DNA of 53,396 nucleotides from Candidatus Tayloriibacteriota bacterium (GCA_903893855.1 CAITNV010000023.1:1-53396), one strand, 5' to 3'; shown: positions 24,253-32,140, counted from the first letter of the stretch. Made by a program: numbers and translations. Notes: generated by a model from the letters alone, not told the origin.

Positions 24253-24870
24253 TTAAAATAACTTATAACCGAATACCCTGAACCAACAAACAGCACTGAG
24301 TACAATCATTCCTATTGTGACTTGAGCCATTGCTTGGCTATCGAACTTATATCTTTTATTAAACTTCATCGCACCAAGTGCAAAGAATGGGGCAAGTGCA
24401 AGCGAAATAAAACAAAACTCCAAGCTATGCGGTTTAAGTTCTGCACTGAGGTAGTACATCGCTATTACCCACGCGGCAATTGTTGCAAATACCGCGTGAA
24501 ACCACCCAGCCCACGTCGTACGACCGTGGTGTGCGTGCGCTTCGGGGGTCTTCAGGCTCGCTTTGGCATATCCCCTACCGAGGAAACCAAACAAGACCAA
24601 AATACACGCAAGCACGGCAAACCCCGCGAAGCTAATGAAGTGGAGGTTGCATTCCTTGCGCACACTGAGAATGTACGCAACGATAGGGCTGATAAGAAAA
24701 ATATCTGCCCACACACCGCCATGTTCCATGTACGAATACCCCTTCTGCGGCAGCCGATAACGCATTTGACCTTGGAAAAGGTATCCGTCGACATACGCTG
24801 CAATTGCCTGTGCAAAAACGAACCCCCAACCAAGGAACAAGTACAACCAAAATTCTTCCAACAAGTTCAC
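24253..24870 (-). CDS. Polytopic membrane protein, unknown
   Basis: 205-aa protein with about six hydrophobic helices (for example LYLFLGWGFVFAQAIAAYVD and FAVLACILVLFGFLGRGYAK). A His-rich loop, EAHAHHGRTTWAGWFHAVFA, near residues 109-128 and a YMEHGGVWADIFL segment stand out and might bind metal or heme, but no family is recognised. It lies between two glycosyltransferase genes on the opposite strand. Single-gene unit with a terminator at its 3' end. Confidence 0.7.
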   Translation of the reverse strand: MNLLEEFWLYLFLGWGFVFAQAIAAYVDGYLFQGQMRYRLPQKGYSYMEHGGVWADIFLISPIVAYILSVRKECNLHFISFAGFAVLACILVLFGFLGRGYAKASLKTPEAHAHHGRTTWAGWFHAVFATIAAWVIAMYYLSAELKPHSLEFCFISLALAPFFALGAMKFNKRYKFDSQAMAQVTIGMIVLSAVCWFRVFGYKLF

Positions 24871-24922
24871 AATGATCTCTCTTTCTGTTGACCGAATTTT
24901 TTGTTAAATTGCTTATTTCCAA

Positions 24923-24951
24923 TTGTATTTTCAGCTCACAACTGGTACAAT
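24923..24951 (+). promoter_or_regulatory. Promoter of second glycosyltransferase gene
   Basis: -35 TTGTAT (24923-24928), 17-nt spacer, extended -10 TGG-TACAAT (24946-24951). The start of transcription should lie about 20 nt before the ATG. Confidence 0.6.
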
Positions 24952-24976
24952 ACATATATAACACGCTTTTAAATAT

Positions 24977-25720
24977 ATGTCAAAGAATACGTACAGTCTT
25001 GTAATCCCTGCATACAATGAAGAGAAATACATTGGCGATTGTCTCGAATACGCACTGCGCCAAAAAGACTTCTCTGAAATTATTGTCATCGATAATGCGA
25101 GCACCGATGGAACAAAAAAACTCGTTGAAAAGATTGCTAAGGAACACCCACACGCTCTCGGGCGCTTGCGAGTAGTAACCGAGATGAAAAAAGGCCTCAC
25201 TCGTGCTCGCGAACGAGGTCGCTTGGAAGCTCGCGGGAATGTGATTGCATACGTAGACGCAGATACACGCATGCCCGAGAAGTGGCTTGGTATGGTGATC
25301 CATGAATTCGAGAAAAATAAAAATCTCGCTGTGCTTAGTGGCCCATACGTCTATCACGATATTCCCCGCTATGAGCAGCATTTAATTACCATTTTATATT
25401 GGTACATTCTTGCAATGCCGATATACTGGCTGGTCGGTTACATGACCGTTGGGGGTAATTTCGCTATTCGAACATCAGCGCTCGAGAAAATGGGCGGTTT
25501 TGATACGAGCATCGAGTTTTACGGAGAGGATACGAATATTGCTCGTCGCGCTTCAAAATACGGTAAGGTTAAATTTATGCCGAGCCTCTATATGTACACA
25601 TCCGCACGGCGCTTTGAAGGACAGGGCGTGTGGAAAACAGGACTTATTTATATGACGAATTTTGTCACTGAAGTCGTTTTTAAAAAGCCCGTCACCAAAA
25701 AATACGTTGATATCCGATAG
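24977..25720 (+). CDS. Family 2 glycosyltransferase
   Basis: 247-aa GT-A-fold protein. It opens SKNTYSLVIPAYNEEKYIGD, has VIDNASTDGT, a D-x-D motif in AYVDADTRMPEKWLG, a hydrophobic stretch (ITILYWYILAMPIYWLVGYM) and the acceptor-side motif IEFYGEDTNIARR. Divergent from the 23.4-kb copy but with the same architecture, so the two probably act in the same surface-glycan pathway. It has its own promoter and a bidirectional terminator. Confidence 0.9.
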   Translation: MSKNTYSLVIPAYNEEKYIGDCLEYALRQKDFSEIIVIDNASTDGTKKLVEKIAKEHPHALGRLRVVTEMKKGLTRARERGRLEARGNVIAYVDADTRMPEKWLGMVIHEFEKNKNLAVLSGPYVYHDIPRYEQHLITILYWYILAMPIYWLVGYMTVGGNFAIRTSALEKMGGFDTSIEFYGEDTNIARRASKYGKVKFMPSLYMYTSARRFEGQGVWKTGLIYMTNFVTEVVFKKPVTKKYVDIR

Positions 25721-25727
25721 TACTGAC

Positions 25728-25757
25728 AAAAAACACTCAGAATAATGAGTGTTTTTT
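25728..25757. terminator. Bidirectional terminator
   Basis: AAAAAACACTC-agaataat-GAGTGTTTTTT; A-run and T-run on both sides, between the plus-strand glycosyltransferase and the minus-strand Cys-rich peptide. Confidence 0.8.
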
Positions 25758-25796
25758 GTAGTCTTTAAAACTGAGATATTACGATAAATAAACGTG

Positions 25797-25886
25797 CTAT
25801 TTTGTGCCCTGTGTGCAACCACAACTACATGTTCCATCGGCTGCATGCTGGTGATTACAAGCTGGGCATACTTTTGTTTCTGCCAT
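25797..25886 (-). CDS. 29-aa Cys-rich peptide, possible zinc knuckle
   Basis: Too short for the ORF track. The peptide MAETKVCPACNHQHAADGTC continues SCGCTQGTK: CPAC, two His and CSCGC give enough ligands for one metal ion. The ordered spacing and the following bidirectional terminator suggest a real mini-gene rather than chance. Similar tiny Cys-rich proteins are predicted in other Parcubacteria as far as I recall, but I name no family. Function unknown. Confidence 0.6.
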   Translation of the reverse strand: MAETKVCPACNHQHAADGTCSCGCTQGTK

Positions 25887-25985
25887 ATATTATAAATTAA
25901 GGTTTTTTTGTATACATTATGTATCGACCATCCTTATTACACTGCTCATGACAAAAAATTTCACAAAACAGTATTGACACAGACA

Positions 25986-26012
25986 AATAAAAAGAGCCTA
26001 GTATATAGGCTC
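25986..26012 (-). terminator. Terminator of CTERM-like protein gene
   Basis: Minus-strand GAGCCTA-tatac-TAGGCTC followed by TTTTTATTTG, 32 nt after the stop codon. Confidence 0.8.
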
Positions 26013-26043
26013 CGTGTTGGAACGAGAGACTGTCTAAAGACAG

Positions 26044-26583
26044 CTAGTACGTAGCTCGTCGGAAAGGGATGAAACAAATCAGCACGAGACTGATCAGAAG
26101 CATCAGTAGTGTCCAGCCACCATCAGGCGCTGAGGCGGGAACGGGCGGAGGTGCCCAATGTGCTCCGAATGTTGCATCGAAATAACCGCCGCCAATCCCT
26201 CGAATGGAATCGATCCCCACGATGGCGTGGTTACCAACCCCATCAAACCACGATAAGTGGAAGAACGTAAGACCTGAGATTTGATCCCACTCGAGGGGGC
26301 CAAATGTGGAAGCCGACGACGGATCGTAGATGATTTTGCCGATATTCGGTGTGATGACATAACCACCGAGAACGTCATTGACGTTGCCGTTCACGTTCGA
26401 TGCCTCGGCAAGAAAAAGCTTGCCAGAATAGCCCGGATCTGCACCGTAAATGTCGAACTCGAAGCTTGACCCATTCACGGTGCTGACCTGAAACAAATTG
26501 CCGATGAGGAGAATAACCGCCAAGCATAGGGCCGAAAAGCCCTTATAGCTGGCGCCGACGTAAACTGAAATATGATTTTTCAT
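26044..26583 (-). CDS. Secreted protein with VPDSG/PEP-CTERM-like tail
   Basis: 179-aa protein, start set at MKNHISVYVGASYKGFSALC (the ORF-track start adds 19 residues). It has a signal-like segment (residues 14-36), a Gly/Asn/Asp-rich beta-type body (FEFDIYGADPGYSGKLFLAE), and a tripartite C-terminus: PVPASAPDGGW, a membrane segment (TLLMLLISLVLICFIP) and a basic FRRATY end. That arrangement is the hallmark of VPDSG- or PEP-CTERM sorting signals processed by exosortases. No exosortase gene is in the window. Single-gene unit with promoter and terminator; probably acquired. Confidence 0.6.
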   Translation of the reverse strand: MKNHISVYVGASYKGFSALCLAVILLIGNLFQVSTVNGSSFEFDIYGADPGYSGKLFLAEASNVNGNVNDVLGGYVITPNIGKIIYDPSSASTFGPLEWDQISGLTFFHLSWFDGVGNHAIVGIDSIRGIGGGYFDATFGAHWAPPPVPASAPDGGWTLLMLLISLVLICFIPFRRATY

Positions 26584-26662
26584 AAGCTGAGGAGGGCTCT
26601 GAAACATCACGCACACCGGCCACGGCGCACGTACTGTCACAATTTAAAAGAACTATATTGCA

Positions 26663-26690
26663 ACGTTATCATGTACACGTCAATTGTCAA
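26663..26690 (-). promoter_or_regulatory. Promoter of CTERM-like protein gene
   Basis: Minus-strand -35 TTGACA (26685-26690), 16-nt spacer, -10 TGA-TAACGT (26663-26668). The same unusual TAACGT -10 occurs before the orphan at 42.6 kb. Confidence 0.45.
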
Positions 26691-26783
26691 GCTTTTTTGC
26701 ACGAAAATTTTATTATTTCTTTATTTGCCAATATTATGGATATGATATGATTACCCTATTAAAATAATTCGAAGTATTTTCAA

Positions 26784-27506
26784 ATGAACACCAAGTCACA
26801 TACACCAGAGACCCTCGTAGCAAATGCCGGTAAGTCCACCGTTATTAACCTTGCCGACAGCATGGGTTCTTGGCAGCGCCTTCCAGTACGAACACATGTC
26901 ATTACCAAAGATGATGTAATGGTCGATGTTCTCCGTCGCTACGCCACAGCGCATATCAAAGCCGGCGATATGATATTCATTAGCGAACGTATTGTCGCTA
27001 TTTCACAAGGCCGTGCTTTCCCTATCAAGGACATTCACCCGAGCAGGCTCGCGAATTTCCTCGTCAAATTCGTCCACAAATCGCCCTACGGTATTGGTCT
27101 TGGAAGCGCGTGGACCATGGAACTAGCTATCCGTGAAGCTGGAGCATTGCGAATCCTCTTTGCGGCGGCTGCATCGGCTTTCACAAAACCCTTTGGTTTT
27201 AAAGGAGTTTTCTATCGAGTGGTTGGTAACAATATTAATGCCATAGACGGCCCATGTTCATATACCCTGCCACCCTACAATGAATACGCAAAGCTCGGCC
27301 CTGCGAAGCCTGACAAAGTAGCACGCGAACTTTCGAAAGCCGTCGGTTGCCCTGTGGTGATTATCGATGCCAATGATATTGGAGTAAATGTTCTCGGGCG
27401 ATCCGATAAGTCTATTTCAATAAAGTTTTGTCAGGCCGTCTTTAAAGACAATCCTCTTGGTCAAACGAAAGAGCAGACGCCGGTGTGTATTGTGAGGAAA
27501 GCGTAA
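26784..27506 (+). CDS. Coenzyme F420-0:L-glutamate ligase-like protein
   Basis: 240-aa protein resembling CofE/FbiB N-terminal ligase (F420-0:gamma-glutamyl ligase family). Matching features are the early LPVRTHVITKDDVMVDVLRR strand, GDMIFISERIVAISQGRA, the PYGIGLGSAWTMELAIREAG helix, and a late acidic site in VVIIDANDIGVNVLG. CofE adds glutamate to coenzyme F420, but no other F420 gene is here and CPR cells are not known to make F420, so the substrate may be different. CofE-like proteins occur in other CPR genomes. Single gene on the plus strand. Confidence 0.75.
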   Translation: MNTKSHTPETLVANAGKSTVINLADSMGSWQRLPVRTHVITKDDVMVDVLRRYATAHIKAGDMIFISERIVAISQGRAFPIKDIHPSRLANFLVKFVHKSPYGIGLGSAWTMELAIREAGALRILFAAAASAFTKPFGFKGVFYRVVGNNINAIDGPCSYTLPPYNEYAKLGPAKPDKVARELSKAVGCPVVIIDANDIGVNVLGRSDKSISIKFCQAVFKDNPLGQTKEQTPVCIVRKA

Positions 27507-27817
27507 TATTATAAAATCAAGGAATATGAAGGGTAAAAATATTGAAGATAGGCTAATAGACTATACTGAAATCCGCGTGTTATTCCCGCTTGGTTCATAC
27601 GGCAGTATCGTGAAATAAAACTAATTCAAAATTCAACTGGATCAGGACTACGTATCGAGGATGATGCTGAGGTATTAAAAAACGCCACTCAAGGTGACGT
27701 ACTTTAATGTGCCTGTCTCCAGCTCAGTATGGCCAGATAGGTCTGACGACCCGCAGACACTCATATAGTATACAGCAAATAATAAAAAAGGCAAATAACA
27801 GCAGGCTTGGTCTAACA
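27507..27817. other. Intergenic stretch, possible decayed ORF
   Basis: No intact gene. An ATG at 27526 opens 30 codons, and a second frame continues as PAWFIRQYREIKLIQN to a stop near 27707. Joined by a frameshift the two would give about 60 residues, but nothing recognisable results. I see no clear terminator for the CofE-like gene. Confidence 0.3.
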
Positions 27818-27851
27818 AAAGAAAAGGAGCACAACCTTGCGGTAATGCTCC
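27818..27851 (-). terminator. Terminator of three-gene orphan operon
   Basis: Minus-strand GGAGCA-ttaccgcaaggttg-TGCTCC followed by TTTTCTTTTG. Confidence 0.7.
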
Positions 27852-27876
27852 GTGTTTAATTTAGCTTAGCTGTGTT

Positions 27877-28221
27877 TTATTTCCACAACTGCTTGAGGTG
27901 GTACCACGACCACCAGATACCCCAGAAGAGGTAGCGTGGCCGGTCACGCATTCTCCGGCAACCACTGCGACGTTCGCATTGAGCGGCGTACCACATTTGG
28001 TCTCGAGTATATAGGCGTGCCCGATGTTCTTCGTCGCGGCGACGCTTGTCTACTTTGTCAGAGAGCGCGCTCCAACGAGGCCGATCGGGGTCCCGCATCC
28101 TCCAGAGCAATGCCACGATAAGTGGCAGGCCGATTGCGACTAGCCAAGCGTAGTTCATGATGGCCAGCCATAGGATGCCCAGCCACGAGTTAACCGTCGG
28201 TAATTGGATTTCGTCATCCAT
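27877..28221 (-). CDS. Orphan protein with one membrane segment
   Basis: 114 aa, one membrane helix near residues 14-42 (LGILWLAIMNYAWLVAIGLP) and then a very basic, Trp- and Arg-rich cytoplasmic tail (WYAAQCERRSGCRRMRDRPR). No family recognised. It has one of the strongest Shine-Dalgarno sequences in the window (AAGGAGG, 8 nt before ATG). It is the third gene of an operon with 13- and 19-nt gaps, ending in an intrinsic terminator. Part of the 27.8-32.5 kb orphan island. Confidence 0.6.
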   Translation of the reverse strand: MDDEIQLPTVNSWLGILWLAIMNYAWLVAIGLPLIVALLWRMRDPDRPRWSALSDKVDKRRRDEEHRARLYTRDQMWYAAQCERRSGCRRMRDRPRYLFWGIWWSWYHLKQLWK

Positions 28222-28234
28222 ACGTCTGTCCTCC

Positions 28235-28732
28235 TTATATCGCGACCCCGATGGCTCGCAGTTTGAAGATGATGAGGTCCCGATTAGATGCTACAACCCA
28301 GACTATACCCACCCAAACGGCGGTATATAGAATGTTGATGATTGTGCGTAGGAACAAGTTTGCACCAGTAAGCCAAATGTCTGCGAAGACGAATAGCACT
28401 GGAATTACCACAAACCCGAAGAACATACCCACCGTTGCAGCTGCATTCCATGCCAAGCCTTGGAATGCGAACGAGCCGGCGAGGAGGATTGTGAATAGGC
28501 AATTAATGCCAAACAAGGCAAGAAATGCATCTTCATTTTCCTGCACGGCGGCCTCAATAAAGCCGCTTGCTGTCACGAGCCAAACGAGCGAGGAAACGAC
28601 CAACATAACGGAAAAGGACTGATCATTCTCCGGCGCACAGACAACTGCCATGAAATTCATGGCGAGCCAAACCGGAACGGTCCACTTATGGAGGGTCCGC
28701 GGGCTTTTTACCAACTCTAGGAATTTTTCCAT
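28235..28732 (-). CDS. Orphan polytopic membrane protein
   Basis: 165 aa with four or five hydrophobic helices (for example VWLAMNFMAVVCAPENDQSF, then LFGINCLFTILLAGSFAFQG and TVGMFFGFVVIPVLFVFADI). A Shine-Dalgarno AAGGA lies 8 nt before ATG. Middle gene of the three-gene operon. Nothing in the sequence shows a transport or catalytic motif, and I recognise no family. Confidence 0.6.
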   Translation of the reverse strand: MEKFLELVKSPRTLHKWTVPVWLAMNFMAVVCAPENDQSFSVMLVVSSLVWLVTASGFIEAAVQENEDAFLALFGINCLFTILLAGSFAFQGLAWNAAATVGMFFGFVVIPVLFVFADIWLTGANLFLRTIINILYTAVWVGIVWVVASNRDLIIFKLRAIGVAI

Positions 28733-28751
28733 ATTTTTTTCCTTATAGTGA

Positions 28752-29243
28752 TCAGATTTTTCGCGCCGCTTTCAATTCTGCGATTCGGTTAGTGTACCCA
28801 CGCAGTCCGATGTGGGAATCCGAACTCCCTGTCGAACGCACGAATTCGATGGCGACACCGTCGTGGAAATACACCGTGAACACTTCGACGGGGTGATTTT
28901 CCTCCTTGCGGTACAGCCCGATACTGACTTGCGCCGTAGCATGTTGGCACATTCTGTCTTCACCAACCCAGATGCGCTGTTCAATCCGGTATGGTTTCAC
29001 ATACCGCACCACATTAACAAGCCCTTCAGCCGCTCCGTGGCTATGGTATTCAGGCTCATCACCGAAGTCGAGAATTGCCCTCAAACGTTCGGCAACCTCA
29101 CTGACCTTAACCTCGGGGTTAATGTCAACGTACTCGATTTCAAGCCCCAGCATGGTGCCGAGGCGATTCATCGTGTGGTGGTTTTTGGCACCGAGTGCCG
29201 CTACATTTGCCGGTGTGATAAACCGGCCAATTTTATGGACCAT
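28752..29243 (-). CDS. Orphan soluble protein
   Basis: 163 aa, soluble, mixed alpha/beta by appearance, with His-rich patches (AAGAKNHHTMNR-like ALGAKNHHTMNRLGTMLGLE, EPEYHSHGAAEG). The C-terminus reads HIGLRGYTNRIAELKAARKI. No domain recognised. First gene of the operon; it has a GGAG Shine-Dalgarno and a 145-nt leader with a strong hairpin. Codon use and GC look higher than in the neighbouring core genes, in line with acquisition. Confidence 0.6.
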   Translation of the reverse strand: MVHKIGRFITPANVAALGAKNHHTMNRLGTMLGLEIEYVDINPEVKVSEVAERLRAILDFGDEPEYHSHGAAEGLVNVVRYVKPYRIEQRIWVGEDRMCQHATAQVSIGLYRKEENHPVEVFTVYFHDGVAIEFVRSTGSSDSHIGLRGYTNRIAELKAARKI

Positions 29244-29318
29244 AAACGATTCTCCGATTGGAATGGCTCATTCTGGGGCCATATTTGCTCGTTGTCCGTG
29301 AGCGACGATCTGACCGTT

Positions 29319-29371
29319 CATCGGTACAGACACAAGAAAGCTAAGCTAGCTTGCTCATTTCTGTACCGATG
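29319..29371 (-). promoter_or_regulatory. Leader hairpin with 12-bp perfect stem
   Basis: CATCGGTACAGA (29319-29330) and TCTGTACCGATG (29360-29371) are perfect complements around an inner AAGCTA/TAGCTT dyad. It lies in the leader of the orphan operon, about 16 nt after the predicted transcription start and 75 nt before the first ATG. There is no T-run, so it is not a terminator; it could stabilise mRNA or bind a regulator. Confidence 0.6.
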
Positions 29372-29394
29372 GTTTGTCAAAGTTCTTTTAGTAC

Positions 29395-29422
29395 ATTATA
29401 ACATATATGGCTATATTGTCAA
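29395..29422 (-). promoter_or_regulatory. Promoter of three-gene orphan operon
   Basis: Minus-strand consensus -35 TTGACA (29417-29422), 16-nt spacer, consensus extended -10 TGT-TATAAT (29395-29400). It is the best promoter match in the window. Confidence 0.75.
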
Positions 29423-29527
29423 TCATTTTGACACCTCTAAAATATATAGGAATAGAGCCATTTAAATAATAAAAAATCCCACGCAGAGTATGCGCGAGAT
29501 ATTGATGATGTGCCTTTTACTACGAGA

Positions 29528-29941
29528 CTATCCACTTATTCGTACTGCCTCAATGATATGGCAAATAAAGGTCAGAGCTAATCCCCAAAATACAGGAAGA
29601 AGTAATAATTGAGGTGGGGCTTCAGCAATTAAAACAACTGGAGTGAATACGAAACCCGTAACTAGAGCAATGATGTACGTGCGGGCAGTGCGATTGGCTT
29701 GACTGATCGATAGTATCGTCTGAGCCCAACCAGTGACAAATGCGACCAAAACGGCATCAATGCCACAGAGCATGACTGCGATTCCGAGTTTGCAGAGTAG
29801 TGGTAAATTACTCGGAAATGATCCCGTATGGCTAGCCTGATACCTATCGGTATGCAACTGGACGTTACCAACTGCACATAAGGTCAGACCGAGGCAGAAA
29901 ATAATCCCGCCGAATACACTTAATCGTTTTCTCATTTTCAA
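29528..29941 (-). CDS. Orphan polytopic membrane protein
   Basis: 137 aa, four hydrophobic helices (LSVFGGIIFCLGLTLCAVGN, LLCKLGIAVMLCGIDAVLVA, TYIIALVTGFVFTPVVLIAE and LLLPVFWGLALTFICHIIEA). The helices make up most of the protein; no motif recognised. Start supported by GAAAGGA 8 nt upstream. A TTGTAA-18-TACACT promoter with extended TGC lies 20-50 nt before the start. Single-gene unit; a weak hairpin with a T6 tail near 29480 may terminate it. Confidence 0.6.
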   Translation of the reverse strand: MKMRKRLSVFGGIIFCLGLTLCAVGNVQLHTDRYQASHTGSFPSNLPLLCKLGIAVMLCGIDAVLVAFVTGWAQTILSISQANRTARTYIIALVTGFVFTPVVLIAEAPPQLLLLPVFWGLALTFICHIIEAVRISG

Positions 29942-30055
29942 GGTCCTTTCGTTGCGGGAAGTGTAGCATATTGAGCAAGTTTTTTACAACGCGATTATTC
30001 GCGTTTTTTTATGTAAAAGAAGACCGATATCCCGCAGTGTAGCAGTGATTTTTGG

Positions 30056-30084
30056 TTGCAAAGATAGCGCTTTAGCATTAAACT
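30056..30084 (+). promoter_or_regulatory. Promoter of 79-aa orphan gene
   Basis: -35 TTGCAA (30056-30061), 17-nt spacer, -10 TAAACT (30079-30084); the leader would be about 34 nt. Confidence 0.5.
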
Positions 30085-30124
30085 AAATTAGGTTAACGTT
30101 ACGACTGTAGTACGAAACAATGTT

Positions 30125-30364
30125 ATGAAGAATTCGATTCCACGTAATGAGTTCGCCGATCTAGTGACCCTATATTTCGGCGAAGCAACGAGACGAAGCT
30201 ACGATGCCATACGTAGGGCTCTTGGAGAGAAGCAAAAATTGGCCCCCTGCGCTACCAAGACGTTCCGATTCACCTCAAAGCCTTTTAGAGGGATTCTGAA
30301 CATGCGCAACAACGTCTACACTGAGGACAAGCTCGGCCAGATGCCGAAGACTCGAGATTGGTAA
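30125..30364 (+). CDS. 79-aa orphan protein
   Basis: Small basic protein (NEFADLVTLYFGEATRRSYD near the N-terminus) with no membrane segment. The first half could form two helices; no motif recognised. It has its own promoter and an intrinsic terminator starting 15 nt after the stop, which supports it as a real single-gene unit despite its size. Part of the orphan island. Confidence 0.55.
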   Translation: MKNSIPRNEFADLVTLYFGEATRRSYDAIRRALGEKQKLAPCATKTFRFTSKPFRGILNMRNNVYTEDKLGQMPKTRDW

Positions 30365-30378
30365 TTGCAAGTACTCTC

Positions 30379-30403
30379 GCCGAACTTTATGTTCGGCTTT
30401 TTT
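30379..30403 (+). terminator. Terminator of 79-aa orphan
   Basis: GCCGAAC-tttat-GTTCGGC followed by TTTTTT. Confidence 0.85.
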
Positions 30404-30417
30404 ATGTTAAATAAAAT

Positions 30418-30446
30418 ACCCTGCATCGACTTAAGCGATACAGGGT
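30418..30446 (-). terminator. Terminator of 354-aa orphan
   Basis: Minus-strand ACCCTGTATCG / CGATGCAGGGT stem around a short loop, followed by ATTTTATTT. It is back to back with the plus-strand terminator. Confidence 0.75.
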
Positions 30447-30454
30447 TTGGAAGT

Positions 30455-31519
30455 CTAGCGATAGGAATCAAGCTCAAGGCGCGAATACACCGCCAAAATT
30501 CGTCTGGCATCCGAGTTTACAGGAATGAGCCTGTAAATATTTTGCCAGATTGGATTGCCACGGGGTCCGATGTCTCGCAGTGCGAATTGTGTCACTTCGA
30601 TTTTACCATGCTTTCGCACAAGTCTATCAAAGACTACATCAGCACTTGAATTACGTTCCAAGTTCGCAAGTACGCGTTGAGCAATTCGCTCCACCATGTA
30701 ATGGTTGAGATACAAAGCGCTCTCAGCAATATGTACCCAATCATCAATGACGTGCTCCAACCGCTCGCATTCGCAGTAGAGGTAGAGAGCATATTGCGCG
30801 AATACGCGATTCGTCATTCTTCCCTCTGCGCTCCTTTGAGTGCGAGTAATATTACGGAGGAAAGATCTCACCTCATGAATATCACCCAATTCGGTAAATT
30901 TCCTGAGCCTTCTCATTTCACAAATCGAAGGATTTTCGATCTTAAGAACCGTCTTGGAAGCCCACAACTTTAGGAATTTAGGGTTGTTTGGGTTGCCGTT
31001 TAGGGCACGGTAACGCTTTACCCACGGAGACCAATTACCAACCTGAGAAGCAGCGATCAAGCAAACTTCAGGATCGGTAACTTCATCGGGATGCTTGCCG
31101 ACAAAAGTTGCCAAAGCCTCTTGACCTCCTGCAAGAGCAGGATTGTCCCAGATACCGTTCCAACTTGGTTCAAGTGACTTACGATGACAATCAATCGCCA
31201 ACCCTAGCCCACCCAAACCTATAGTCCTGCTACGTATTGGGTTATTTAACCACCGAACAGACGCTTCGAGGCTTTTCACATTTGTGCAGAGCTTTAGGTG
31301 CTTGCGAAAAAGGAAAGAAGCTTTTTTCCTTAGTGTTAAATTCCCATAATGGAAACCGAGCACACTCATGATTGTAATCAGATTCTGTGGCCAGAACGCT
31401 GTTGTCTCCTGAAGGAAGGACAGAGCCTCAGCTCCTTTTCCTTCATTCAAAGCTTTGCGAGCAAAAGTTGCTTGGGCTTGTTCTTGCTGTATGCGAAGCT
31501 TTTTTTCCTCATCATTCAT
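30455..31519 (-). CDS. Large alpha-helical orphan protein
   Basis: 354 aa, soluble, mostly helical. The opening RKALNEGKGAEALSFLQETT has the alternating pattern of a TPR-like repeat; the remainder (FRKHLKLCTNVKSLEASVRW, LANLERNSSADVVFDRLVRK) is also helical-repeat-like but not assignable. No catalytic motif. An AAGG Shine-Dalgarno precedes the ATG. Single-gene unit with terminator. A scaffold or protein-binding role is only a guess. Confidence 0.55.
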   Translation of the reverse strand: MNDEEKKLRIQQEQAQATFARKALNEGKGAEALSFLQETTAFWPQNLITIMSVLGFHYGNLTLRKKASFLFRKHLKLCTNVKSLEASVRWLNNPIRSRTIGLGGLGLAIDCHRKSLEPSWNGIWDNPALAGGQEALATFVGKHPDEVTDPEVCLIAASQVGNWSPWVKRYRALNGNPNNPKFLKLWASKTVLKIENPSICEMRRLRKFTELGDIHEVRSFLRNITRTQRSAEGRMTNRVFAQYALYLYCECERLEHVIDDWVHIAESALYLNHYMVERIAQRVLANLERNSSADVVFDRLVRKHGKIEVTQFALRDIGPRGNPIWQNIYRLIPVNSDARRILAVYSRLELDSYR

Positions 31520-31616
31520 ACATGACCTTATGCTGTATTATTTGTTATACGTTGCGAAATGCAAAGTCCACCTTGGATGATTTCATTATTTTATGAAGAT
31601 GTCAACAGCAAAATAA

Positions 31617-31645
31617 TTGACATCTACTGTAAGCTATGGTAAATA
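31617..31645 (+). promoter_or_regulatory. Promoter of 115-aa orphan
   Basis: -35 TTGACA (31617-31622), 17-nt spacer, extended -10 TGG-TAAATA (31640-31645). The leader would be about 95 nt. Confidence 0.6.
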
Positions 31646-31746
31646 TGATACAGTAAAACACGATTCCTTGACCCAAGGTTAGCACAACTGAGTCCGTATA
31701 CATGGTGTGTATAGACTCTGATTGCCAACCTTCAACACAGGAGTTT

Positions 31747-32094
31747 ATGAATCCTCTACTTTCGTTCCTTGCAAATCTTCAGTACAAATTCCTCAAATGG
31801 CGCGTAAACCGTGAAATTTATAACCGTATCATGGCCCACAACCGAGGAAACGATTGTCATGATTACCCGTTCATGGATCGCGAGCAGATGTTGAAATTAA
31901 CCGAAATGCTCGATGTGCAAGCGCTTCTCGACGACACAGAAGCTTGCATCGCTCAAATGCCCACAGGCTATGGCCAAGCGTTTCGCTACATCATGCATCG
32001 GAATCTTTGTCAGCAACTCCTCCGATACCACCAGCTCGCAAAATGGCAAGCCCGTCCGCGCACCGTCCCCGCCGCTTACGCGACTAAAGCGTAG
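31747..32094 (+). CDS. 115-aa orphan protein
   Basis: Start moved from 31702 to the ATG of MNPLLSFLANLQYKFLKWRV because an AGGAG Shine-Dalgarno sits 4 nt before it. The protein is helical with several His (MAHNRGNDCHDYPFMDREQM) and a C-terminal RYHQLAKWQARPRT segment. No family recognised. Own promoter and strong terminator. The 95-nt leader contains no obvious riboswitch. Confidence 0.55.
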   Translation: MNPLLSFLANLQYKFLKWRVNREIYNRIMAHNRGNDCHDYPFMDREQMLKLTEMLDVQALLDDTEACIAQMPTGYGQAFRYIMHRNLCQQLLRYHQLAKWQARPRTVPAAYATKA

Positions 32095-32114
32095 TATCTT
32101 GTAATTACGTTACC

Positions 32115-32140
32115 CCCCACTCAGGAGTGGGGCTTTATTT
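32115..32140 (+). terminator. Terminator of 115-aa orphan
   Basis: CCCCACTC-ag-GAGTGGGG followed by CTTTATTTTATT. Confidence 0.85.

Noticed and set aside
27526-27707. Possible frameshifted small gene after the CofE-like gene
   Set aside because: The two half-frames together give about 60 residues with no recognisable fold and no promoter; kept only as an intergenic note.
29990-30013. Plus-strand hairpin ACGCG/CGCGT with T7 as a terminator
   Set aside because: No plus-strand gene ends before it and it overlaps the -35 of the minus-strand membrane gene; possibly a relic.
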